Assembly: GCA_023313575.1 (NCBI GenBank)
Contig: JAJTTP010000002.1
Location: forward strand, 3,038,001 to 3,102,000
DNA length: 64,000 nt
Direction of reading: 5' to 3'
Source: Eutypella sp. D-1
Lineage: Eukaryota; Ascomycota; Sordariomycetes; Xylariales; Diatrypaceae
The notes beneath the pieces were generated by a model that was not told where the DNA came from, searched no databases, and was given only the letters and a program-made list of their open reading frames with translations. Below are positions 34,319-46,250 of this stretch, piece by piece. Positions within the stretch are counted from its first letter, which is position 1. Each line of letters opens with the position of its first letter. The position numbers and the translations under genes are program-made.

Positions 34319-35535
34319 ATGAGCCCAGCTAGAGAAGCCGTTACGACTATCGCCGGCAAAGCCGTAGGCCCTGTTGGGTACGGCATGTTAGGTAAATACT
34401 TCGTTAGCTATCCCGGCATAGCCATATAAAAATGCAAAGCTGACGCAATATCTTGAAGGCTTGACTAAGCCGTGGGGGCCTGTCGAGTATCCCATGGCAG
34501 CCAAAGTGTTGGTAGGTACGTACGTAAAAGGAATGACAATAACAATATGAAAGGTGGTGAGACTGGTGTTGTATTCTGGTCTAAGGTCTATCTATCTATC
34601 TGAGAGGGATACGGGCGAAGCCCGTATCTTTATATAAACGGGAGATAGGTACATAGGTACTTCCAACTGGTATGTGGGTCCATACCAGTGACCACTAACA
34701 ACCAACACAAAGTCTTGAAGACGGCGTTAGAACAAGGTGCTAACGTCTGGAACGGTGTAAGTGCAGCCTTGGCGTAAAGAATAGGACAGATACCCATACT
34801 GACATGTACGTAGGGCATACACTACGGTACCCCCGAGGCCAACTCGCTTCATTTGCTTAAGTATTACTTCGAAAAGTACTCCGAGGATGCCAACAAGATC
34901 GTGCTCTGCATCAAGTCAAGGAGGGCAAGATCGGCGGCATCGGCTGAGCGAGGTAAGAGCCGACACGATCCGCAAGGCCCATGCTGTACACCCCGTCGCG
35001 AGCGTTGAGGTCGAGCTAAGCCTGTTTACACCCAATCCTCTGCACAATTGCATCCTAGAGACGTGCCATGAGCGTAAGTAACCCAGAAAGAGCCAGAAGG
35101 AGCTATTTTGGGGAAATACGTTCAACGTAACACAGTGGGTATTCCCAGTAATTGCATACAGCCCCATCAGCCGCGGCTGGCTAACGGGTAAGCTGCGCAA
35201 GTTGGACGACCTGCCGACGGATGACTTCCGGCGGATGCTACCGCGCTTCCAGCCCGCCGTCTTCGACCAAAATTTCAAGCTGGTCGAGGCCGTCGAAGGC
35301 ATCGCCAAGCGCAAGGGCGTGACGACGGCGCAGGTCGCCATCGGCTGGGTGGTCGCCCAAGGCGCCATCCCCATGATCCATCCCCAGCTCCGCCAGCGTT
35401 GAGCGTGTTGTTGAGAACAATAACGTCGCGGCGCTCACCGATACCGAGCTGACTGAGATTCAGACCATCCTGAACACTCCGCCCATCAGCGGGAAGCGCT
35501 ACGGCGGCGCGCAGGAGAAAGTTCTGGATGCTTGA
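34319..35535 (+). pseudogene. Aldo/keto reductase pseudogene (YakC/pyridoxal-reductase-like)
   Basis: A decayed multi-exon gene. Pieces: 34319-34391 (TIAGKAVGPVGYGMLG), 34459-34511, 34721-34756 (TALEQGANVWNG), 34814-35073 (GIHYGTPEANSLHLL, then KEGKIGGIG and SEVRADTIRKAHAVHP), and 35136-35535 (VIAYSPISRGWLTGKL to NTPPISGKRYGG). Introns keep GT-AG ends. Damage: about 50 codons are missing between residues CIKS and KEGKIGG (near 34917), one base is lost near 34941, one extra A lies near 35146, and two bases are lost near 35378. The family uses NADPH to reduce aldehydes or pyridoxal. A Tyr of the YGTPE segment remains, but the deletion removes the barrel region that should carry the catalytic Lys. 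Family call is firm; loss of function is very likely. Confidence 0.88.
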
Positions 35536-36678
35536 GTTCGTTATGATATCGGGTGGACTTAGCTTTCATGCTGTCTTGATGTTGGAAACGGTAGCGATTG
35601 CTTGTACTTGGGGTTTAGGTGAATATTTAGATGATTAGGTAGTCACAAATTGGATGTTATGTTTATGTACAAGGCTTATCGAATCTTCCGGCCAATACTG
35701 ACTTACATGCGTGAGGGTATAGAGGGTGGCAGCAGGTAAGCAACGCATGACTAACTGGGGAACGGGGGACATAGGCTTCGCTTACTTGGGCCGCGATAAT
35801 GGGAATGAGTAGGCTATTCAGCAACATAGCTGCTAATTAGTAATGAGGCAGCTTACTTAGCTAACCACAGGCCCGCAATTCGCGCTCCGAGAAACTACGG
35901 GGTCCGCATCGGCGCGATGCTAATCTCCTACTCGGACCGCCTAGAGCTCCCATCTAAATATGAATCGTGCCCGGTTTGAGCGAATATGTAATATCGCACG
36001 CGATAACCGCAATGATTGGACTACTCAATTTGAGGCCGAGATACAGTCCGATTCGCAATATACGTGCTAGAAGGATAATTATCAATCACCCAGCGTTTTC
36101 ATGGCGCTCCTCGCGACAATCTCCGGCCCCGTCCCCGACCGATCGGTGCTTAAGCGTTAAATCTTGGCTCCCGTCTAGTTATCCACATCTTTCATTAGGG
36201 TCTAAGACTTATAGAAAGCAATGGCGTCACTATGTATGTAGCCATGGCTTGATAAAGAGAACTGTTCCCTGGTTGTCGCTGCTAGTAATCCTAATAATGA
36301 TGATGCACGAGTTAACGTTCGGTCTGATTTTTGGATCATGAAGCTATCATGTTTTTTAAAATCACATTACTGTTTTAGGGGGGGGGGGGCAAAATATGGT
36401 ATATTTTCTAAGTTCATGTGACTCCACAAGGTTGGAAACATACATAGACTACACACAATCTCGGATCTGAAAGGGCTAAGTTTCAGTGCGGAACTATTAA
36501 GCTTAGACGACAGCTATTGGAGGATCTATGGATGTTTTCCCATCCAGAAGAGCATATGCGGGACACATTTGATATAGTTTGTGATTCGATTTCGCTTCCC
36601 GAAATCGTTTCTGCGGATTGTTTTAGCAGTGCAGCGTTTGGATGTTTATTAATTATCTCGATTAATTCCTCCGGAGCT
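35536..36678. other. Intergenic region with a 12-G run
   Basis: No gene recognised. Open frames up to 124 codons have no domain or codon signal. A run of 12 G lies at 36378-36389. Composition changes to AT-rich at the inverted-repeat boundary near 36680. Confidence 0.5.
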
Positions 36679-36679
36679 A

Positions 36680-36840
36680 TGCCCTTGTTTTATAAAGGTA
36701 CGAAGTACTGGAGTGAAACGAAGGGTTATTATATCGATTTTTTTTTATTAAAATTTTTTAAAATTTTTAAATTTATATGTTTTAAATAAAAAAATAACTT
36801 AATAAATAATATATGCTTTATATACGGTTAATATTATATA
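36680..36840 (+). repeat. Left inverted terminal repeat of the 20.4-kb block
   Basis: Begins TGCCCTTGTTTTATAAAGG; it matches the reverse complement of 56930-57101. The palindrome GGTACGAAGTAC(C/T) is conserved in both arms. Confidence 0.85.
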
Positions 36841-36879
36841 TTAATAATATTTATTAATTATTAAGTTATTAATTCGGTT

Positions 36880-38453
36880 ACCGGGTTATTAAAATTACTG
36901 GGCCGTTAAAACTGCCGGGCCGTTAAAGCTGCCGGGCTATTAAAACTATTAAGCCGTTAAGGTTACCAGGTTAACAACATTAATAACGGTTTATAAAATT
37001 TATAAAATAAATAAAATTAATAAAATTAATAAATTTAATAAATTTTATCGATTTTATCGATTTTATTAATTTTATTTATTACGGTAGCCGGCCCGGTAAT
37101 AAGTGGAGTGGCCGATATAATAACTAGCCCGGCGGCTATTACGGTAGCCAGTACGGTAGTTATCCCGGTAACCGGTATGGTGGTTATTTTAATGGCCGGC
37201 CCGGTGGCTAATATCGTAATTATTTTAATAACTATTATAATAGTTAATATAATAATTAACCCGGTAGCTAATAAAATAACTGGCTTAATGGTTATCCCGG
37301 TAATTATTATAATAATAAATAAAGTGGTTAACCTGGTAATAAGTGGTATAAATTTAATAAATTTTATTTATTTTATTTATTACGGTGGCCGGCCGGTAAT
37401 TATTTTAATAATTAACCCGGTAATAAATAAAATAATTAACTTCGTAATTATTTTAATAACCGGCTTAATAATTATTACAGTAGTTAATATAATAATTAAC
37501 CCGGTAGCCGGTATAATAACGATTTTAATCGCCGGCCCGGTAATAAATAAAATTAATAAAATCGATAAAATAAATAAGATTTATAAATTTAATAAATTTA
37601 ATATATTTAATAAATTTTATCGATTTTATTAATTTTATTTATTACCGTGGCCGGCCCGGTAGCTATCCCGGTAGCCAGCTTAATAATAAGTAAAGTGGTT
37701 AACCCGGTAGCCGGTATAATGGTTATCCCGGTAGTTATTACGGTGGTTAATATAATAGTCAGCCCGGTAGCCGGTAGGGTGGCCAGCCCGGTAGCCGGTA
37801 GCGTAGCCGGTAAGGTGGTTAGCCCGGCGGCCGGTGGGGTGGCTGGCCCGGTGGCTATCTCGGTAGCCGGCCCGGTAGCAGGTGGGGTGGCTATTTTAAT
37901 TACCAGCCTGGTAGCCGGTACGGTGGTTATTTTAATAGCCGGCCCGGTAGCTAACCCGGTAATAAATAATGTGGTTATTTTAATGGTTATTTTAATAACC
38001 AGCTTAATAGCCGGTTTAATAGCTATTTTAATAGCTAGCCCGGTAATTATTTTAATAATTATTTTAATTGCTAGCCCGGTGGCTAACCCGGTTGTTATTT
38101 TAATAGCCGGCCCGGTGGCTATTACGGTAGCCAGCCCGGTAATTAATAAAGTGGCCGGTAAGGTGGCCGGTATGGTAGTTATCGCGGTAATAATTTTAAT
38201 GGTTTTTTTAATAATTATTTTAATAACAGGTGGGGTTATTAGCCCGGTAATTAATAAGGTAATTATTTTAATAATAAATAAAGTGGGTAAGCCGGTAGCC
38301 GGTATAATAGCGATTTTAATTACCGGCCCGGGAATAAGTAAAATCGATTTAATAAATTTAATAAAATTAATAAACTAAAATTAATAAAAATTAATAAATA
38401 AAATAAATCTTATTAATTTTATTAATTTTATCGATTTTATCGATTTTATTAAT
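36880..38453. repeat. Compound satellite: 12-bp and 9-bp units, RIP-shifted
   Basis: A 12-bp unit with consensus near CCCGGTAGCCGG is tandemly arrayed from about 37083 to 38345. Its AT-shifted forms read TTTAATAGCCGG or TTTAATAATTAT. Between and around these are 9-bp AT units of the AATAAATTT type (about 36980-37080, 37340-37380, 37545-37640, 38345-38453). Because 12 is a multiple of 3, the array leaves long open frames (37108-37632 and 37647-38378) that encode four-residue repeats such as PVAG; these are by-products of the repeat and not genes. The array resumes after a solo LTR at 38804. Confidence 0.88.
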
Positions 38454-38803
38454 TATAACGGCCGGTTTATGTTTAATTTATAATTTAAATAATAAATAAT
38501 TACGTTTAGTAATAAAAAAAAACGTTTTAGGTAATTAAGTTATATTATAAGCTAATAAGTTTAAAAATTATTTTATAAAAAGTAATAAATATAATTATAT
38601 ATTATTTATATCTTTTATTTTTAATACCGGAATATAATATTAAATGTTAAATCGTTAAAATAATTAAGTTATTTAAGTTATATCTTTTATTACGTAACTT
38701 AAATAAAGCTTATTTTTTCGTGGCTATCCTTTTTAATACTATGGTTAAAAATTATGTTTATGTTAATCTTATTTAAACTTAATAATTTAACCAGGTTATA
38801 GCA
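38454..38803 (-). repeat. Solo LTR of the Element II family inserted in the satellite
   Basis: 350 bp, reverse-oriented, from TATAACGGCCGG to CCAGGTTATAGCA, with duplication TTAAT on both sides. Satellite sequence continues on each side, so the satellite was there first. Confidence 0.9.
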
Positions 38804-39015
38804 TTAATTTAATAAAATAAATAAAATAAATAAGATAAATAGGATACATAGGATAAACTTTATTAATTTTATCGATTGTATCGATTTTATTAATTTTATT
38901 AATTGTATCGAGTTTATAAATTTTATAAATGTTATCCATTTTATTTATTACGGTAGCCAGCCCGGTAGCTAGTGGGGTAGCTAGCTATTTTAATAATTAT
39001 TTTAATAATTATAAC
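38804..39015. repeat. Satellite continuation after the solo LTR
   Basis: 9-bp AT-type units (about 38810-38950), then a few 12-bp units such as CCCGGTAGCTAG and TTTAATAATTAT. Same family as 36880-38453. Confidence 0.8.
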
Positions 39016-42000
39016 TAACATAAAATAAAAGCTATTATATTACCGGTAAGAATAGCTTTATATTTTATTTTATTGAACGCAACATGCCGATATTTATATA
39101 ATGCTTTATAAAAGGTAGTAATTATTTTATTAACGTTAAGAGTTTTACCGTTTTATACCGTTTTTAGTAAAATTAATAAAACTATTATAATATTATATAA
39201 ATAACGTAACGGTATTATTATAAATGGTAAAATATTATTTATTACCGTTATAAACGTTTTTATAAAGCGTTTATTTATACCGTTCTTCGGGCTTTCTTTT
39301 AATTAAAATACTTTTTATATAACATTTTATAATATTTTTATTATTATTATTATTTATTATTTAATAATAAATCTATTCGGATTTTTATTATTTTTATATA
39401 AGCGTTCGGGTAATAATTATAATATTATTAACTCTTTTTTTAAGGTTTAAAGTTTATAATTAAAACCTTTAGTTTTAAATAGCTTTATATCCTGTATATT
39501 ATAAGATATTTCTTTAACGTTATTATTTAATAATATTTAGTTTTATTACTTTTTAATTAAATTTAATTTCGGACCGATTCTTTTATTAATAACTTTTTTA
39601 TTTAAATACTGTTTTTATTATTACTTTATTTAAAAACGTTTATAATTAATCTATTAATTACTTTATAACGCGGACGGTTTTTATTTAATAATTATAATAT
39701 TTAAAGTCTTTTTACGTAAATTAATACTGTTATTATTTAATTTTTAACATTATATTATTTATGGTTAAATTTATATTTAATTATTACTAAATATATTTAT
39801 AATCGTAATTTTATTTTATATTTTTATTACTGTATCGTTTTTATTATTATTATATATCGGTAATGTTTATAATTATAACCGATTTTATTAAAAATTATTT
39901 AAATAATTTATGCGTTATTATTATAAATATTATTATTAAAAAACGTATTTATATAGTTATAAACGTTATTAAGAAATAGCCGTTATTTTAATTAACCCGT
40001 ATTATTATAAGGTTATAGTTATATATTTTTATAACGTACTTTTGTAAATAAGTTATTAATAGGTTTAAATTTAAATAAATTATTTTAATTATTTTTCGGG
40101 ATATAAAAATATTTAAATCTTAAGTTTTTACTTTATAAACAAAGCTTTAAAAGTTTATTTAAAAGTTTTTACCGTTAGCTTTAAAAAGATTTATTCCGTT
40201 AAGTATATTTTAATAACTTTTTATATTTTTATCGGCGTTTAATAACGCCGTATTTAACGTATTTTATAACTTTTATATTTTATTTTCGTTTAAGATATTA
40301 TTTATTAAAACGTTAATTTATAAAAATATTTAAAAACTTTAAAAATCCTTTTAATATTAAGATTAAAAGATTAATTAATTTACTTTTTATAAACTTAAAA
40401 ATATAAAAATATAAATAGTTAAAAATTATAAAAATAATATTATTTAAACTTTAATATTTAAATATATTTAATAATAAAAATAATAATAATAATTAGTTTT
40501 TTATAAATAATTAAAAATAATTTTTATAACCGTTTAACGTTAATTTCTATTATTTTATAAATACTTTTAAATTTAATAAGCTTATTAAAACGTTAATAAT
40601 TACTGTTAAAACTTTTATAAATAATTTAATTATTAATTTCTTTAATTATAACGCGGATATTTTATACGGTCCGGAAAACTACACATAAATTAATACGGAT
40701 ATTTATTATAAAGATATTTATATTTATAAAGTTAATTTAAAAATACGTTTTTTACTTTATTTAATATAATATTATATCTTACTGTTTTAATTAATTTTTA
40801 CGTAACGATATATAAATTTAATAGTTTTCCGAATTTAACCGCGGTATTAAATAAATATTAATAAATAATTTAAATTATATATTATATAAAGTTATTAAAC
40901 GTTTTAAAAGTTTTATAACTAACGTTTGTATTTTTGTAACGTAATAAATATATTATAAATTACGGAATACGTTTATTATTATAAAACGGCCGATATATTA
41001 TCGTTTATTTAAGAAATATTTTATATTCATAATAATATTTATTTTTAATTTTAATAATTACTTATTTAACCGGGTTTAAATAAGTTTTTAATACATCTTT
41101 TAACTTATATCGATAAAAGAATAAAGAATTATCGTTTTATTATTTTATAAGCATTTAAATTAATATTATTTATTTTAAACTTAAAATATAAAGTATAAAT
41201 ATTTATTAATAACCGTATTTTAAACCGTTATCTTTACGCTTTTTATAACCGGCTCCGGCGGCGTATTTTAATAACTACATTATTAATAATTAAAATTATT
41301 TTTCCCCCGATTTATAAAATTATTTATAAAATTATATTTAAAATTTTAATATTTACGTTTTTTAATAATAATAGTTTTATAATAATAATAATAATAACGG
41401 TAATTATAAACGTTTTTATAATTAAAATAATTATTTTTAAACGTTTTTTTTCGGTCGTTTTTATTTTTTAAACCCCCCCGGTCCTTATAAAAATTTATAT
41501 CGCGGCCGTTACCGCGGTCGCAGCGGTAACCGCGGATATATTATCCGTTTTTAAATACCCGGTAAATCTTAACCGTTTAAATTTTAACCGCCCGGTAAAT
41601 TTAATTAATAATTTTAATATTACCTTTAATATTATTTTTTTAAATATTTTAAATTTATTTAACGCTTTAAATAATAAACTTTTTTCGAAAATAAATAATA
41701 CGTTATTAAAAACGATCCCGATCGTAAGCATTTAAAAAGATAATTAAAAATAATAGTAATGAATTTATAAATAATAAAATTGTTTTTATTTATTTTTTAT
41801 CTTTACGTAATAACTTTATTAAATAATTTTAAAATAAACGGATTTATATTCGATATTATAAATTATTCCTTTTTAAGAATTTATTCATAAAATATATATA
41901 CGATAGTTTTTATATTAAAATAATATTATTATAAATTTAAAACGTTATAATAAATACGTTTAAAATTATTCGGGTACGGCCCCGGATATCCGTAACGTTA

Positions 42001-43189
42001 TAATAATTTATATATTATATTTATTTATATATATTAATATAAGTACGGTAAATATTTGTATTAATTAAAATTAACTTTTTTAAAATTACCTCGAAATTAT
42101 TTTATATAATATTAACTTATATATAATAAACGGTATCAGCAAACCTTTTTAATTTATAAAAAAAGCTTATTAAGTATTAAATATTTTATTTATTTAAAAA
42201 AATAAAAATATCGTTATTTATATATTTATTTCGGCCTTTTTTATAATAATTTTAAGCTTAAGCTTTTATTCGGAAATTTATAATTAACTAATAACGGTAT
42301 TTAAATTAATTATTTGTAGAAAGTTATTAAGTTTACGTTTTATTAAAATATTACGGTTTATATAAACGTTTTTACGGAATTTATAAAACTTAAATAATAT
42401 ATTTAAACCTAGGTCAATACCGTTATATCTTTACGTATAATAATAATAATAATTTCCGTTTAATATTATTTATTATTATTTAAAAATTTAATAAATAATA
42501 ACCGTTTATATATTTTTATTTTTGTTTTTAATAACGTTTTATATTTATTATATACGGCGGATTTCTTTAAAATAATTACGTTTATTAATTTTATAAATAA
42601 ATTTATATATATCCGAAAACATTAACGGTTTAAATTTATCGTAAATAGTAATAACGATATATTTATTATTACGGGTTAAATTAAAACGATAATAATTCAA
42701 ATAACAGTTATTTTCGGCGATAATAATATTATTAACCGTATTAATATTTTTAAAAATTAAAACTTTTATTTTATAAATAACTTTTTAATTATATTAACGT
42801 TTTTAAAAATAATATTAAAAACTATTTAAATAACGGTATAATCGAATAATATTAATATCTTTTTAAAATTCTTACCGGACAAACGTTTATCGGGACCGCT
42901 TAAATTTTAAAATAGTTTAGAAATTTATATAAAAAACGGAATAACTATTTTAATAAAAAATTTTAAATCTTTTACCGCGATAAATTTATTTCTCGAAAAA
43001 TATAATATTTAAAAAGAGAAATTCTATATAAATACCCGATTATAAAAAGAATATATCGATTTTATAAAAGATTAATAAAATTAATAAATACGTATCCGAT
43101 TTTACGGTTAGATTTTAAAAATAAAAAACTTTTTAATAAAAAGTTCGATAATATATATAATATTAAATAATTTAAATAAATAATCCAAT
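39016..43189. other. AT-rich, RIP-like desert
   Basis: Very AT-rich sequence with stops in all frames. It includes a repeated segment at 39121-39310 shared with 49668-49750 and 55119-55215, and a small GC-rich islet at 41495-41560. No gene is recognisable. It probably holds the 5' part of the gypsy element whose pol relic starts near 43190. Confidence 0.5.
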
Positions 43190-44007
43190 TAACGCCGTTT
43201 AATTATCCCGTTTTTATTATTTAAAAAACCGTTAATAACATATATAAAAATGAAATCGTTATTAATTGTTAAGCTTTTAATATTATTACGGTACCGGATA
43301 TTTAAATTAAATTTCTTTAAAATAATATAATAACTTTTGTATAAAAGTATTAAATTATTACCGTTTTTAACGTAATTTCTTTTTTTTATTAATTATTAAT
43401 ATATTTTAAATACCGAAATTAAATAATTCGAAATTCTTAACATTATTTTAATAAAGTTTCGAAATAGTTTTATATTTATTTAACGTTTATAATTATACCG
43501 TTAATTTTATTACATATATATAAATAATATCGTTATTATTAATATTATAAAAAAGAATATTTCGGCTATTTTAAAAACGTTTTATTTTTTTAAAATATCA
43601 CGCTTATTTTATCCTTGAAAAAACTTTTTACCAGCTTTAATTTAATATAATTATTTAAATTTAAAATAAATGGTTTTAATTTAATAATGAATATTAATAA
43701 AATAAAAGCTATTTATAAAATTAAAATACCGGAAATATTAAAATATTTTAAAACGTATTTCGGTATAATACTTTAGCTTGGAAAATACGTTTTTAAATAT
43801 TAATAAAAAGTTAAATTATTATAAAAAAAACCGGCTTTATTAATTAAACGGTATACGTTTAAAAATATATTTAAAATTAACATTATTTTTTTAAAAAAAT
43901 AAACGTTTTATAAAACTTTTTAACTTATATTAAAAAAAAGGTTTTAATTTTTATAATTAGCTTTATATAATAACGGTTATTTAATTTATTAAAATTTATA
44001 ACGTTAA

Positions 44008-44433
44008 TGTTATAACCTGGTTACGTTATTAAGCCTAAATAGGATTAGCATAAACAATCCCTAACCATAGCATTAAAAAGAACATTTACGATAAAATAAG
44101 TTATATTTAAATTACGTGATAAAAAGGATAACTAAGATAATTAGCTATCTTAATGATTTAAAATAATTAAAATAACCAGGTATCTTCACGATTTAATATT
44201 TAATATTATATTCCGGTATTAAAGATAAAAGATATAAATAATATATAACTATATTTATTACCTTTTTTTTAAATACGTTTTAAACTTATTAATTTAAAAT
44301 ATAACTTAATTACTTAAAGCATTTTTGTATTATTATTATTAAACGTAATTATTTATTACTTAAAACCTTTAACATTTTTATTAACGTAAATCCTTTAATT
44401 AAATTAATAATTAAAAATAAACCGGCCGTTACA
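44008..44433 (+). repeat. Solo LTR of the Element II family
   Basis: 426 bp from TGTTATAACCTGG to CCGGCCGTTACA. Flanks GTTAA and ATTAA differ by one G/A change. Confidence 0.9.
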
Positions 44434-44646
44434 ATTAAATATTTATAAAACTTAACGCTTTATATAAACATAAATACAGTATTATAACTTTTTATTTTAA
44501 ACGATTATAAATATTTAACTTTATTTTTATCGATAACGTCGAAATTATTATATTTTTAAATAACGTTTTTATATATATTAAAAACAAATATTAAGTTATT
44601 AAATAACACGTAATATTATTAATTAAAAAGTTTTTTATTTTATTAA

Positions 44647-45049
44647 TGTTATAACCTGGCTAGGTTATTAGGCTTAAATAAGATTAGCATAAACAATCCC
44701 TAACCATGGCATTAAAAAAAAACAGCCACGATAAAATAAGCTATATTTAAGTCACGTGATAAAAAAGATAACCAGGATAACTGGGGTAACCAGCTATTTT
44801 AACGATTTAACATTTAATATCACATTCCGGTATTAAGAATAAAGGATATAAATAATATAAAGCTATATTTATTACCTTTTTTTAAAATAGCTTTTAAGCT
44901 TATTAGTTTATAATATAATTTAATTACTTAAAACACCTTTTTTATTATTATTACTAAACATAACTACTTCTTACTTAAAACCTTTAAACACTTTTATTAA
45001 TATAAACCCCTCGATTAAACTATTAGTTAAAAATAAACCGGCCGTTATA
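44647..45049 (+). repeat. Solo LTR of the Element II family
   Basis: 403 bp from TGTTATAACCTGG to CCGGCCGTTATA with duplication ATTAA on both sides. It lies only 213 bp after the previous solo LTR. Confidence 0.92.
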
Positions 45050-46250
45050 ATTAACGTTATTAAAAATAATTTACCTTTTATCGCGGTATTAATGTATTTA
45101 AAATAATTCCGTTTAAATATTAAATATATTTTTAATAAAATAAATTTTATTTTCAACGTTTTAATTAAATTACTAACGGCTTAAACATAAATAAATAACA
45201 CCGAAATTATTAAAAATACCGATATATTTAAAAATATTATAAACGATTTCGGTTATATTATTTCGGAATTAAATATTACGAAAAGACTTAAATTAAAATT
45301 CATTAACGGTTATTATAAAAAGTTTAAAATATTATACATTATTAAAATATTAAAAAAATATAATAAAAAATATATCGGCGTTTTTATTAAAATTCTTACA
45401 AATTTACAAATACCCGATATAATTAGAAATAATTTTCGTTTTTAAATTAATAAATTTTAAATTATTCAAACCTTTTGTTTAAAAAGTTTTCGATTCGAAT
45501 ATAACGATAAATCTTTATATTAAATTAATAATATTAAAAAACGGTTTATTATATTAACCCCGTAAATATAAAATCTATTTTACGATATTTATAAGTAACG
45601 GTATTATTTTAAAAACACTTATATAATACGGTATTTAAATAATTTCTATATTTATAATTTTATAAAATATATTAAACATTATTTAATTCATTATTTATAA
45701 TATTTAATAAATCGTATTAATCGGAAGCTTTAATTAAAAAGATTATAGCTTATTATAATAAAGCCGATACTTTATTATATAATAATATAAAACTTTATCG
45801 TTAATTCTTTTATGCTTTTTTAAAAATAAGTTTTAAAAAATACACGGTTACGATGTATATAACCCTGTTTTTATTATAATTTATAAATTTTTTTAAAAAG
45901 ATATTTTAATACCCGGAAATATTAAATATACGGTAAAAAAATAAACCGTTATTATTTTATGTATTCTTTTATTTTATTACTTCGGACCGCGATCCGAAAT
46001 TTATTTTTAATTTTTAAAAAGCGTTATTTTATTATTTAAGCATAATATTTAACTTTATAATAACGTTTTACTTATAAGTAAACGGTTAAATTAAACGATA
46101 AAATTAAAATATTAAAATAATCTTACGGTATTATACCCTTTTATCGGATAAACCTTAAATTAACGATATTTAATTTTATAATATAATTTAAATACTATTT
46201 ACGGAAATATTTTAAACAAGTTATTTAATAAGATAATTGTAAACTTTAAG

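Larger units (their letters stand above)
43190..46250 (+). pseudogene. Element III: gypsy pol relic interrupted by two solo LTRs
   Basis: Plus-strand relics. Reverse transcriptase near 43190-43680 reads FNYPVFII, KTVNNIYKNEIVIN, AFNIITVPDI, then VFNVISFFY, resembling the fungal gypsy pattern of YPVF, KTVNGxRKGRVVVD, ALNKIT, PD. Integrase near 45975-46240 reads SDRDPKFIFNF, KALFYYL, then VNG and IKR before an NIKI stretch (SDRDPKF, FWKALF, DGQTER, N). Two solo LTRs lie between these parts. Stops fall at expected Gln or Trp codons. Element ends were not located. Confidence 0.72.

Noticed and set aside
35967..36341. 124-codon open frame on the plus strand
   Set aside because: No domain, no codon bias and no homologous motif; it lies in a gene-poor stretch with several equal-length frames.
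36517..36789. 90-codon open frame crossing the left edge of the 20.4-kb block
   Set aside because: It runs straight into the inverted repeat and ends in Phe/Lys-rich translation of AT DNA; no family resemblance.
37108..38378. Two long open frames of 174 and 243 codons encoding Val/Ala/Ile-rich proteins
   Set aside because: They follow exactly the 12-bp satellite period and encode four-residue repeats. Absence of stops is a by-product of the repeat unit.
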